64,000 nucleotides of DNA from Roseiflexus castenholzii DSM 13941 (lineage in GTDB: Bacteria > Chloroflexota > Chloroflexia > Chloroflexales > Roseiflexaceae): the NCBI RefSeq assembly GCF_000017805.1, contig NC_009767.1:4877001-4941000 (forward strand), given 5' to 3'. The translations under genes and the position numbers were made by a program. The notes beneath the pieces are model-generated. The model was not told the DNA's origin. It ran no database searches and saw only the letters and a list, made by a program, of their open reading frames with translations. How positions within the stretch are numbered: position 1 is the stretch's first letter; the number at the start of each line of letters is the position of its first letter. Shown piece by piece: positions 46,456-55,146 of the stretch.

Positions 46456-47418
46456 CTACGGCGTGCTCGACAGCACGGCGGGCACCTGTCCCGGCTTGGC
46501 GGCGCCCGGCGGAATATTGGCGCCCTGGTGGCAGAGCCAGCACGATGGGCTTTTACCGGCCATGATGCCATCGGCGATCCGTCCACCTGGCGCGACATAC
46601 GTCTCCTGAATGTGCTTCGTCATCTGGAGCATGATGATCGAATGGTTCTTCTGCGCGATCTCATAGCTGGGGAAGTAGCGCGCATTATGGCAGAAGGTGC
46701 ATCCCTGCCCCATACTGACATTCATGTGATACATTGCGAACTGATTCTGTTCCACCTCGTGGTTCGACACATCCTTCCGACCGGTGACGACCAGACCGCC
46801 GGGGTAATCGAGTTCGAGAGGCAATCGCCAGTCATTCGGCAGGGTATTCATAATCTCGATCGGATACGGCTCCAACCCTGCCGCCTTCCCGTTGTGGCAG
46901 GTCGCGCAGGTGATCTGATAACCGCCGACCGAAGCCGGCAGTTTGGCGGTATAGTTCTGGTTCAGGTCAGCCGACATCAGCATCATCTTGCGCGCCGTCA
47001 CCTTCTTCGCCGCATTCGGATAGCCGTCCTGCTGAGCGAAGTTGGCGATATTATGGCAGTAGCTGCAATCGACCTTCAAACCGCCGGAGACCTGCGCCAC
47101 CATATACGCCGAGATCTGCGCGGTCGTCATCCCCTTCAGCACCTGCACCGCCTGCGGCTGCGGATTGGCTTGAATATACGCATTCATCGCCGCAAGCGAC
47201 TCGGCGCTGATATAATCCGTCGGCTCCTGCGTGTAATTGACGTAGATCGGGTTCTGGAGCGGCGGCGCAGGCGCCGGGGTAATGGTGTAAAAAATCCACC
47301 AGAAAATCGCGATACTCGCCACGGCCATAACGACCGAGATGATTCCGGCCACGATGTAGAACCTGCCGCGGACGGTATTCGTGATTTCCGGAAAGAGCGT
47401 TGGAGGCTGCTGGATCAT
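46456..47418 (-). CDS. pufC: Reaction-centre tetraheme cytochrome c subunit
   Basis: 320 residues. A membrane helix at about 20-45 anchors the protein, and no lipobox is present. Four CxxCH sites bind heme at residues 118-122 (CSYCH), 171-175 (CATCH), 240-244 (CTFCH) and 293-297 (CWLCH). The sites lie well apart, as in PufC, with Met-rich segments (MMLMSADL) supplying axial ligands. It reduces the photo-oxidised special pair from the outer side of the membrane. It lies 99 bases after pufLM. Confidence 0.96.
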   Translation of the reverse strand: MIQQPPTLFPEITNTVRGRFYIVAGIISVVMAVASIAIFWWIFYTITPAPAPPLQNPIYVNYTQEPTDYISAESLAAMNAYIQANPQPQAVQVLKGMTTAQISAYMVAQVSGGLKVDCSYCHNIANFAQQDGYPNAAKKVTARKMMLMSADLNQNYTAKLPASVGGYQITCATCHNGKAAGLEPYPIEIMNTLPNDWRLPLELDYPGGLVVTGRKDVSNHEVEQNQFAMYHMNVSMGQGCTFCHNARYFPSYEIAQKNHSIIMLQMTKHIQETYVAPGGRIADGIMAGKSPSCWLCHQGANIPPGAAKPGQVPAVLSSTP

Positions 47419-47517
47419 CGCTTCTATTCCTCTCTAGCAGTGCCGCGGACGAGGCATAACGCCGGGTTCCGCTGCGCGGGCAGGCGGATGCGGCGCACCC
47501 ACCCGCCACACACGCGC

Positions 47518-49443
47518 TTACCGGAAGACATACTGCGCCCAATCGGGGTTCGGCCAGGGCGCCACAATCTTGGCCGTTTCACCCCAGGCATACCAGTCGG
47601 GCACGAGCGTACCGCTCAAGAACAGGCCAATCGCGCCGGTAATCGCGGTGAACGCCGCGAACCACCATGCCCAGATGTGAATGTTGTACGAGTTGGCGTT
47701 CCAGCCCATCACCCAGCGCCAGAAGAGTTGCGCGCGCTGCGTTCCGGGACCTTCCGCCATCATCTCGGTGAACTCCATCTCCGACTTCCACTTCGAGGTT
47801 GCGACGATCGTCGCCCCATGCATCGCCAGCAACAGCGTCGATCCGAGCAGGAAGAAGATCGAGAGCATATGGAAGGGGTTGTAGTAGAAGTTGCCCCAGT
47901 GGATGCTCACATAGTTCGTCCAGTCCAGGATCGCGCGGAAGCCGTGGCCCGGCGCGGCGCTCCAGTTACCGAGCGCCAGCGGATGGAACAGATAGATCAC
48001 GAAGTAGAGCGACAGCGCCGAAGCGAACCCCCACGCCAGCTGCGTGCCGACGCCGGTCGCTTTCGCGCGGGTATAGAGGCGCGCCCACCACGTCAGCACC
48101 GAAATGTGCAGGAAGAACGTCGCCGCCAGCCATGCGCCGCCCTTGTCCCATGGCACATTCCAGCTCAGACCATACTCGGTCGGCGGTGGATAGACGGCCA
48201 GGTTCCAAAACTCGCGCAGATAGATGATCGGGTTCCACCCCACCTGACGGCCATAATCTACCAGAATGATGAACGCACTGGCGAAGAAGGTGATGAACGA
48301 AATGACGCCCCACAACCCGACATAGATCGGACCCACCTGTCCTTCACCCAGCAGACGCTGCATCCAGCCGACATGACCCGGCGGCTTGGCAATCGTCCCT
48401 TCAAGACCGTCGCGATACTCCTCGTCGTGCAGATCGATCGGACCCGGCGTCTCACGACCGCGCCCCAGCACCAGCCCGACGCCCAACAGCGACAGACCGG
48501 CCACCAGCGCTCCCTGACCGACGCCATTCCAGATCGGCATCTTGTCCCAAAAGCCCCAGAAAGCGTTCCAATCCTTCACGAACGTGCCGGACAGGAAGAT
48601 GCACAGGTTCGAGAAGAGCACCGATGCTGCGCCCGTCCAGAACGCAACGCGGTGGATGCCGATCTCGCCGATGCTGTAGCCAAGGATGTTACGCCAGAAG
48701 ACGTGGATGTTCTGATCGGAGATGTTGCGTTTCGCCTCGCTCAGCACCGCCGACCCGTGCATATGGAGGAACAGCGTTGAGGCGAAGAGCAGCGTAATGC
48801 CGATGGCGTGGAACGGATTATAAAAGAAATTGTAATACTGATAGCCGATATTCGACACCCAATCGAGGTGGTGGGTAATGCCGAGCGGGAAGCCATGCCC
48901 CCAGGCGCCCATCGCAATCGGGCGCAACCACTGAAGCGTGATCCAGGAGGACACAACCGCGCCGAAGGCAATCGGCACCTCCATGCCCATATCAAGCTTC
49001 AGGCTGATATCGATCTGCCGCAGCAACCAACCGACAAAGGCGATGGTCGCTGCAACCATCGTCAGGAACCAGAAGAAGCCGGGCTGCGCAGGATCGACGT
49101 TCAAGCCCTGCGACACTGGCGGCGGCTCGATGCGCATCGCCAGAATGTTGAGCGTTCCCTCGTTGACCACCCCCTCGTACAGGTAGAACGCCACCCCAAG
49201 AATGATGCCGATGATCGAGATGGCGCCGAACAACCCAACATAGAAGCGGCCAATCCAGAAATCGAACGGATCGACGCCGAAGAAGCGCGCCGCGAGGGTT
49301 TTTCCGGGCCGCTTATAGAACTCCTCGATAATCGAGAATGGGATAACCTCTGCGGATGCTGCCTGCGAGCCTGTGGAGGAAATCGCCTCAGCGGGGAGAG
49401 TCTCTCCACTCGGCAGCGGCAGCGCGCGTGGCACAGCGGACAT
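47518..49443 (-). CDS. pufLM: Fused reaction-centre L and M subunits
   Basis: 641 residues holding L (to about 325) and M (from about 335) in one frame, joined by GRGRETPGPIDLHDEEYRDG. This fusion is known from Roseiflexus. L ligands: H192, H212, H229 and H264. Position 207, equivalent to purple-bacterial L168, is Phe. M ligands: H525, H542 and H589. Residue I505 replaces the His (M182) that holds an accessory bacteriochlorophyll, which fits a cofactor set with three bacteriopheophytins. Ten helices are expected. I see no stop or frameshift at the junction, so separation must be after translation. Confidence 0.97.
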   Translation of the reverse strand: MSAVPRALPLPSGETLPAEAISSTGSQAASAEVIPFSIIEEFYKRPGKTLAARFFGVDPFDFWIGRFYVGLFGAISIIGIILGVAFYLYEGVVNEGTLNILAMRIEPPPVSQGLNVDPAQPGFFWFLTMVAATIAFVGWLLRQIDISLKLDMGMEVPIAFGAVVSSWITLQWLRPIAMGAWGHGFPLGITHHLDWVSNIGYQYYNFFYNPFHAIGITLLFASTLFLHMHGSAVLSEAKRNISDQNIHVFWRNILGYSIGEIGIHRVAFWTGAASVLFSNLCIFLSGTFVKDWNAFWGFWDKMPIWNGVGQGALVAGLSLLGVGLVLGRGRETPGPIDLHDEEYRDGLEGTIAKPPGHVGWMQRLLGEGQVGPIYVGLWGVISFITFFASAFIILVDYGRQVGWNPIIYLREFWNLAVYPPPTEYGLSWNVPWDKGGAWLAATFFLHISVLTWWARLYTRAKATGVGTQLAWGFASALSLYFVIYLFHPLALGNWSAAPGHGFRAILDWTNYVSIHWGNFYYNPFHMLSIFFLLGSTLLLAMHGATIVATSKWKSEMEFTEMMAEGPGTQRAQLFWRWVMGWNANSYNIHIWAWWFAAFTAITGAIGLFLSGTLVPDWYAWGETAKIVAPWPNPDWAQYVFR

Positions 49444-49533
49444 CGTGTGCTCTCGCTTTCTAGCGTACGGATTGGCTTACGCGAAGAGTGTACGTCTCCA
49501 CAGGCAAAGCCAGCACCTGGATGTACGTACGGC

Positions 49534-49595
49534 GTAAAGACAGGACAGGGGCTGATGCGCTGCCACGTGTCAGCCCGCTGTCCTCACCTCTTTAC
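49534..49595 (-). promoter_or_regulatory. Intercistronic hairpin between pufA and pufLM
   Basis: GTAAAGA (49534-49540) pairs with TCTTTAC (49589-49595). Inside, GGACAGGGGCTGA (49543-49555) pairs with TCAGCCC-G-CTGTCC (49570-49583), with one bulged base and a 14-base loop. It has no T-run, so a transcript-stability or processing element is more likely than a full terminator. The comparable pufA-pufL hairpin of Rhodobacter protects pufBA mRNA. Confidence 0.7.
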
Positions 49596-49684
49596 GAGCG
49601 CCAGGCAGAATAAGCGACGTCGTTCAGGCTCTGCGCCAGTTGACCCCATCCGAGCCGGGCGCGGTGCGATTCCGCGCTGCCGGA

Positions 49685-50056
<372 letters not shown>

Positions 50057-50151
50057 TCATGGTTTCTGCCCGCGCCAGTGACTCTGTCGCTTCTTGCCGA
50101 TGAGCGTGTCGAAGCTCCGTAGTGTCAATAGTATTCGCGGGTTTCACCGGG

Positions 50152-50181
50152 ATTATACCGCTGAAAAAGCACGCCCGTCAA
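50152..50181 (-). promoter_or_regulatory. Probable puf promoter
   Basis: On the minus strand TTGACG (50181-50176) and TATAAT (50157-50152) lie 18 bases apart, a near-consensus housekeeping promoter. It lies about 150 bases upstream of pufB, leaving a leader of roughly 140 bases. Confidence 0.6.
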
Positions 50182-50283
50182 TCAAAATATCTTACACATA
50201 TACTATGCAAGGGTTATGCAGATCGTGTGCAGAAGCCAGAGTTGTGAAGTCGTAACACTGCGTCAGAGTATGCACTACAGCGT

Positions 50284-50311
50284 TTGACATTCCCTCTGCG
50301 TATACTATAAT
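50284..50311 (+). promoter_or_regulatory. Probable promoter of the B12-type regulator
   Basis: TTGACA (50284-50289) and TATAAT (50306-50311) lie 16 bases apart on the plus strand. Transcription would leave a leader of about 190 bases before the regulator start, including the hairpin at 50362-50399. The two opposing promoters share about 100 bases of spacer. Confidence 0.6.
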
Positions 50312-50361
50312 AAAGCCCTACAGTCCTAGCCAAAAGGAGGGGAAGCAGCGAGGAACCTTGC

Positions 50362-50399
50362 TTCACCCTGCTGTCGCAACTGCCATGCTGCAGGGTGAA
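50362..50399 (+). promoter_or_regulatory. Leader hairpin ahead of the B12-type regulator
   Basis: TTCACCCTGC (50362-50371) pairs perfectly with GCAGGGTGAA (50390-50399) around an 18-base loop. It has no T-run. A role in leader control or mRNA stability is possible. I do not see the conserved box of a cobalamin riboswitch. Confidence 0.5.
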
Positions 50400-50505
50400 T
50401 ACGCGGCGCTGACCGTGTGCGTGGCATTGCTCCCCGGCTCTGCTGCTCTGCAAACGCCGCGGCGCGCATGCCGACGCTTGACCGTTCTAGAGATGGAGAA
50501 CCCCC

Positions 50506-51507
50506 ATGTTGGAGCAGGTCCATCGCCTGCTGGCGCTGTCCGACGTTCCACGGTACAACATTAAGGCGGTCGTCCAGCAGACTCAGGTCAATGTTTCGAC
50601 GCTACGCGCATGGGAGCAGCGCTATGGCGTTCCACGCCCGACTCGCTCCGATCACGGTCATCGGCTCTACTCGCAGCGCGACATCGAAATCATCAAGTGG
50701 CTCAAGCAGTGTACGGAGGAAGGACTAGCGATCAGCCAGGCAGTCGCACTGCTACGCGACATCAGTGATACCGGCGATATCGCCCCGCGCGCCCCGCAGC
50801 CTCCCCCGCCAACGCTCGCCGACGCTGGCTGGCCCGACCTGCGCACCCAACTGACCGAGGCGTTACTCAGCGCCAACCTGCGGCAGGCGCACTTGCTGGT
50901 CAATACGGCGGTTGCGCTCTTCCCCATCGAGACGCTGGTGCTCGATCTCTTTCAGCCGATGCTGATCGAGATCGGCGACCGCTGGGCGCAGGGCGACGTC
51001 TGTGTCGCAGAAGAGCGCGTGGTCACGAACTTCGTGCGCCAACGACTCCTTGGCTTGTTGCAAATCCACGCGCCGTTCGCCACCGGTCCGCGCCTGATCG
51101 CCGGATGCGCGCCGGAAGAACAGCACGAGATCGGGTTGATTATGTTCTCGCTCCTGATGGAGCAGCGCGGTTGGGAACTCATCTATCTGGGACAAACGGT
51201 ATCGGCGGAAGGGCTGGATGGCTTTCTGGTGCGAATGGCGCCGGCGCTCATCTGTATGTCGGTCTCGATGGCGGAACATGTGCCCGGACTGCTGGAAATT
51301 GCGCGGATCGTCGAAAATCGCCGCCGTCATCGGTTGCTGTTCGCCTACAGCGGTCAGGTGTTCGACCGCCATCCTGAACTTCGCGGGCGCATTCCCGGCA
51401 TCTTTCTGGGCAACGATTTGCGCGAGGCGGTGATCCGGGCGGACGATCTCGGCGAGGAGATCGACCCGGAACGATGGGCGCGACAGGCGCACTTTTTTCG
51501 CCATTGA
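50506..51507 (+). CDS. MerR-type regulator with cobalamin-binding domain
   Basis: 333 residues. A MerR-like helix-turn-helix covers 17-70 (KAVVQQTQVNVSTLRAWEQR). A proline-rich linker, a helical domain (110-190) and a B12-binding Rossmann domain (193-end) follow. The lower ligand His207 sits in E205-x-H-x-x-G210. The light-sensing motif of CarH, W-x9-E-H, appears here as W160-x9-E170-R171, so the His is missing. The family includes CarH and LitR photoreceptors. The gene is divergent from puf, which suggests control of photosynthesis genes. I am confident of the architecture and not of light response. Confidence 0.88.
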   Translation: MLEQVHRLLALSDVPRYNIKAVVQQTQVNVSTLRAWEQRYGVPRPTRSDHGHRLYSQRDIEIIKWLKQCTEEGLAISQAVALLRDISDTGDIAPRAPQPPPPTLADAGWPDLRTQLTEALLSANLRQAHLLVNTAVALFPIETLVLDLFQPMLIEIGDRWAQGDVCVAEERVVTNFVRQRLLGLLQIHAPFATGPRLIAGCAPEEQHEIGLIMFSLLMEQRGWELIYLGQTVSAEGLDGFLVRMAPALICMSVSMAEHVPGLLEIARIVENRRRHRLLFAYSGQVFDRHPELRGRIPGIFLGNDLREAVIRADDLGEEIDPERWARQAHFFRH

Positions 51508-51573
51508 TGGCGATAGCAGGTCGAACGACAGGTTGCTCGCAGGGTCCGTCGAGGTGCGCCGGCAACGTCGCGT

Positions 51574-52038
51574 ATGGCGCTAGAAAGTGCGGTTATGCGC
51601 TCTTTGACGACATGGCTGTCCAGTCGAGGACCAGAGGTTGCTCAGGCGCTCGATCAACGCCGTGAAGCTATCTGCACTGCGGTCACCAATCGCCTTAAAT
51701 CGACGTTTTCGGGATTGCTGGCCGATGTCGAGGCGCGCTATGGCGGGCAGTATCAGCAAATGACGTTCAGCCGCACGCCGCAACGCCTCCACCGCCTGTT
51801 GCTCGTTGCGCTCGCGCTCCAGGCGCCGTCGGTGTTGCAACGCGAAATCGAGTGGAGTGTGCGCCTGCTGCTGCGCCATGGCATTACCCAACATCACATT
51901 CAGTCGATGGTGCGCTGGTACTTCGAGGCGGCGCAACGCGAGGTGGCGCTCGATGATCAGGACCGCGACCATCTCGCGGCGCTCGAAGAGGCGATCCTGG
52001 CGACGGTCTATGCGATTGGCGATGAAACGTCGTCTTAG
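51574..52038 (+). CDS. Helical protein of unknown function downstream of the regulator
   Basis: 154 residues, apparently all alpha-helical and without membrane segments. Segments include VAQALDQRREAICTAVTNRL and HRLLLVALALQAPSVLQREI, then GITQHHIQSMVRWYFEAAQR. The start could also be the ATG at 51595, and neither has a strong ribosome site. It lies 66 bases after the regulator on the same strand, so a joint transcript is likely. The layout resembles sensor-type helical bundles, but I recognise no family. Confidence 0.6.
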   Translation: MALESAVMRSLTTWLSSRGPEVAQALDQRREAICTAVTNRLKSTFSGLLADVEARYGGQYQQMTFSRTPQRLHRLLLVALALQAPSVLQREIEWSVRLLLRHGITQHHIQSMVRWYFEAAQREVALDDQDRDHLAALEEAILATVYAIGDETSS

Positions 52039-52081
52039 CGCCGTTGTGAATAATCCCGCGTTGTGGTCATTGCGCCGATCG

Positions 52082-53017
52082 TCACTGCTGCATGTGCGCC
52101 TCTTCCATAAACGCGCGCTCCATCGCCTGCCATTCGGGTGGCGGCTCATCAGCCGCTGCGGACGGCGTCGCAACCAGTGCAACGCGCACGGCAACATCGA
52201 GTTCACTTGTCGCCTGACCCTTGTAGACGCCGCGCGATGGCGGAACGTCAGCATAGTCGCGCCCAATGGCCACACGAATGTGGCGCGCGCCGGCAATCAG
52301 GTTGTTCGTCGGATCAAATCCGACCCACCCCATACCCGGCAGGAGGGCCTCCACCCAGGCGTGGGTCGCGTCCGCTTCTGAGCGATCATGGTCTTCGGCG
52401 CGATGGAAGAGGTAGCCGCTGACATAGCGACAGGGGATGCCGAGCGCACGCGTCAGCGTGATCATAATGTGGGCGAAGTCCTGGCAGACGCCACGACGCA
52501 TGCGCAGAGCGTCGTCAATCGGCGAATGCACATGGGTGCTGCCCGGAGCATATTCAAAGGCATCGTAGATGCGCGTGTTGAGCCGGCAAAGGGTCGTCAG
52601 CGGATCGCTGCCGCGCTGTAACGCTATCTCTGCGGCGAAGGCGCGCAATAGATCGCTGGGGTGCGTAAAACGACCGGGTTGGAGCAGGTCCCAATACTCG
52701 CCGCTGGCGGCAAGCGCATCGAGCGCGCGCCAGGATTCGCCATCGAGCGCAGTGATCGGCGACGGCTCGCTGACCTCTACCAGCGCCTCGGATGTCACCG
52801 TAAGCAATTTATGGCGTCCGGGAACATCGAAGTGATGTACCATATTCCCCAGAATGTCGCGGTAACTGAAGATGGTCGTCCGCGGGATGGTGGTCATCTG
52901 AAAGCTGTGAAGGCGCTGATGCCCATCACTGCGCGGTTGCATGCGCACTTCCACGACGCTCTCGCTCACCGGCGCGCTATAGCGGAAACGGGTCAGATGT
53001 CGAATGTGGTAGAGCAT
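52082..53017 (-). CDS. Transglutaminase-like protein with N-terminal beta domain
   Basis: 311 residues. The N-terminal region (MLYHIRHLTRFRYSAPVSES, MQPR) is that of bacterial transglutaminase-like proteins. The catalytic Cys is in RRGVCQDFAHIMI, the His in DATHAWVEALLP and the Asp in GWVGFDPTNN. The family acts on peptide or isopeptide bonds. It belongs to the alpha-E/ATP-grasp set that follows on the same strand, though array 6 separates it by more than 1 kb. Confidence 0.92.
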   Translation of the reverse strand: MLYHIRHLTRFRYSAPVSESVVEVRMQPRSDGHQRLHSFQMTTIPRTTIFSYRDILGNMVHHFDVPGRHKLLTVTSEALVEVSEPSPITALDGESWRALDALAASGEYWDLLQPGRFTHPSDLLRAFAAEIALQRGSDPLTTLCRLNTRIYDAFEYAPGSTHVHSPIDDALRMRRGVCQDFAHIMITLTRALGIPCRYVSGYLFHRAEDHDRSEADATHAWVEALLPGMGWVGFDPTNNLIAGARHIRVAIGRDYADVPPSRGVYKGQATSELDVAVRVALVATPSAAADEPPPEWQAMERAFMEEAHMQQ

Positions 53018-53199
53018 ATGTAGATTCGAGGCGAGAGGCGCGAGGGAATGAGCGCCTCGTCATCTTCTGTTCACCCTTTGCGCCTTTTTGTATGATTCAA
53101 CACACATAAGGTGATAGATTCGAGGCGAGAGGCGCGAGGGAATGAGCGCCACCTTTGCACATGCCGTCTTTCCGCGTGCAATGCGTCACCTGTCACCTC

Positions 53200-54186
53200 G
53201 CCCCGCTCTCCTCGCCACAAATGCGAGATACATCTCGCGCGACGCCATGGTCGGGACCCTCGCGCCTCTCGCCCCTCGCGCCTCTCGCCTCTCTCACCTC
53301 ACCTCTCGCCCCGCTCTCCTCGCCACAAATGCGAGATACATCTCGCGCGACGCCATGATCGGGACCCTCGCCCCTCTCGCCTCTCGCCGCTCGCCGCTCG
53401 CCGCTCGCCGCTCGCCGCTCGCCGCTCACCTCTCGCCCCGCTCTCCTCGCCACAAATGCGAGATACATCTCGCGCGACGCCATGGTCGGGACCCTCGCCC
53501 CTCTCGCCTCTCGCCTCTCGCCTCTCGCCTCTCGCCTCTCGCCCCTCGCCGCTCGCCGCTCGCCTCTCGCCCCTCGCCTCTCGCCTCTCGCCCCTCGCCC
53601 CTCGCCGCTTGCCGCTCACCTCTCGCCCCTCGCCGCTTGCCGCTCACCTCTCGCCCCTCGCCCCTCGCCGCTCACCTCTCGCCCCGCTCTCCTCGCCACA
53701 AATGCGAGATAAATCTCGCGCGACGCCATGGTCGGGACCCTCGCCCCTCTCGCCTCTCGCCTCTCGCCCCTCGCCCCTCGCCCCTCGCCTCTCGCCCCTC
53801 GCCGCTCGCCTCTCGCCGCTCGCCTCTCGCCCCTCGCCCCTCGCCTCTCGCCCCTCGCCGCTCGCCTCTCGCCCCTCGCCTCTCGCCTCTCGCCTCTCGC
53901 CCCTCGCCCCTCGCCCCTCGCCGCTCGCCGCTCGCCCCTCGCCCCTCGCCCCTCGCCCCTCGCCCCTCGCCCCTCGCCCCTCGCCGCTCGCCGCTCGCCC
54001 CTCGCCGCTCGCCGCTCGCCTCTCGCCCCTCGCCTCTCGCCTCTCGCCGCTCGCCGCTCGCCTCTCGCCCCTCGCCTCTCGCCTCTCGCCGCTCACCTCT
54101 CGCCCCGCTCACCTCGCCACAAATGCGAGATAAATCTCGCGCTACGCCATTGTCGGGACCCTCGCCCCTCTCGCCTCTCGCCCCGC
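53200..54186 (-). repeat. Heptamer-hairpin array 6 (5 hairpin units)
   Basis: Minus-strand GAG heptamers with five hairpins. Three have the AC/GT loop with a CGCGACGCCATGGTCGGG arm, and two have the AA/TT loop. One stretch of about 370 bases (53735-54108) is nearly pure 7-base repeats (CGCCCCT, CGCCTCT, CGCCGCT). The array begins at the alpha-E stop codon. A separate 36-base direct repeat lies just before it at about 53026 and 53115. Confidence 0.93.
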
Positions 54187-55146
54187 TCACCTCAGCGCCT
54201 CATCAGCCGAGTAACTGATGCACGCCTGGTAGAGCGCGTCGTGCACCTGCGCGCACATGCGGCGAATAGTCATCAGATACGTGTGCATATCCATCATGAT
54301 CTCGTCCACCTGCCCATAATCGAGCGCTGCGCGCAGGCGCCCTGCCAGACGCTCGACCCGCGCCGTCGCGCGCGGGACGCTGGATCGACCGATCACCTGC
54401 GCCGCTTCCTGGATCATATCGGCGGCGAAACGAATGGAACGAGGAAATTCGGCGTTCAGCAGCAGAAACTCCGCGACATCCTCCGGGTGCACGCTGGCGG
54501 TGTACACTTTACAATACGCCTCAAACGCGGTGCAACTCTTCAGAAGACTCACCCACTCGAAGTAATCGAGCGACGCAGCATCCGACGCATCGAGCGCGCC
54601 AAAATGGACATCGAGCAGCGCAGCCGTCGCCATTGCGCGCTCCAGGTAACGCCCAATCTGAATGAACCACCATCCCTCATCGTGGCTCAGAGTTGCGTCG
54701 GTAATGCCCTGAAACAGATGCACCCCCTCCTTGACGGCGCGGAAGAAGAGGTGTGGCTCGCCCGACCACATCTCATCCATGGAGGTTGTGCGCAGGTACA
54801 GGTAGAGTCGGTTGACCTGCTCCCACATCTCAGAACTGATGCGCTCACGCACCTGGCGTGCATTTTCGCGCGCTGCGGTCACACACGCCATGATCGAGTC
54901 GCTCGTTGTAGTATCGAAGGTGTACGCCTGCGTGATAGCGTAGGGTGACACGCTTTGGGCAGCCAGTGGACCGTGCAACGCCGCAAGGAGGCGGCGCCAG
55001 CGTCGTTCAGCGGCGGCAGGCGTCAGATCGAGCGCACTGTGCAGATGCACATCGAGCAGGCGCGCCGTATGCTCGGCGCGCTCCAGATACCGCGCCATCC
55101 AGAAAAGACTGTCGGCGACGCGACTGAGCATCGGCGTTTTAGTCAT
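54187..55146 (-). CDS. Alpha-E domain protein (DUF403)
   Basis: 319 residues from the ATG at 55146 (MTKTPMLSRVADSLFWMARYLERAEHTARL). The all-helical domain repeats the R/E-rich pattern in GWWFIQIGRYLERAMATAALLDVHF. The family accompanies circularly permuted ATP-grasp proteins in many bacteria, and no activity is proven. The gene overlaps the ATP-grasp stop by eight bases, so the two are translationally coupled. A longer upstream frame lies within the neighbouring gene and is not used. Confidence 0.9.
   Translation of the reverse strand: MTKTPMLSRVADSLFWMARYLERAEHTARLLDVHLHSALDLTPAAAERRWRRLLAALHGPLAAQSVSPYAITQAYTFDTTTSDSIMACVTAARENARQVRERISSEMWEQVNRLYLYLRTTSMDEMWSGEPHLFFRAVKEGVHLFQGITDATLSHDEGWWFIQIGRYLERAMATAALLDVHFGALDASDAASLDYFEWVSLLKSCTAFEAYCKVYTASVHPEDVAEFLLLNAEFPRSIRFAADMIQEAAQVIGRSSVPRATARVERLAGRLRAALDYGQVDEIMMDMHTYLMTIRRMCAQVHDALYQACISYSADEALR

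Noticed and set aside
46390..48780. A 796-codon plus-strand frame opposite pufC and pufLM
   Set aside because: It is a high-G+C shadow of two certain genes, with no domain and no ribosome site.
50312..50505. Cobalamin riboswitch ahead of the B12-type regulator
   Set aside because: A hairpin is present but the conserved B12 box and its pairing partners are not seen.
53111..54218. Long proline-, serine- and arginine-rich frames over array 6
   Set aside because: They are translations of 7-base repeats in three frames; the repeat explains them fully.
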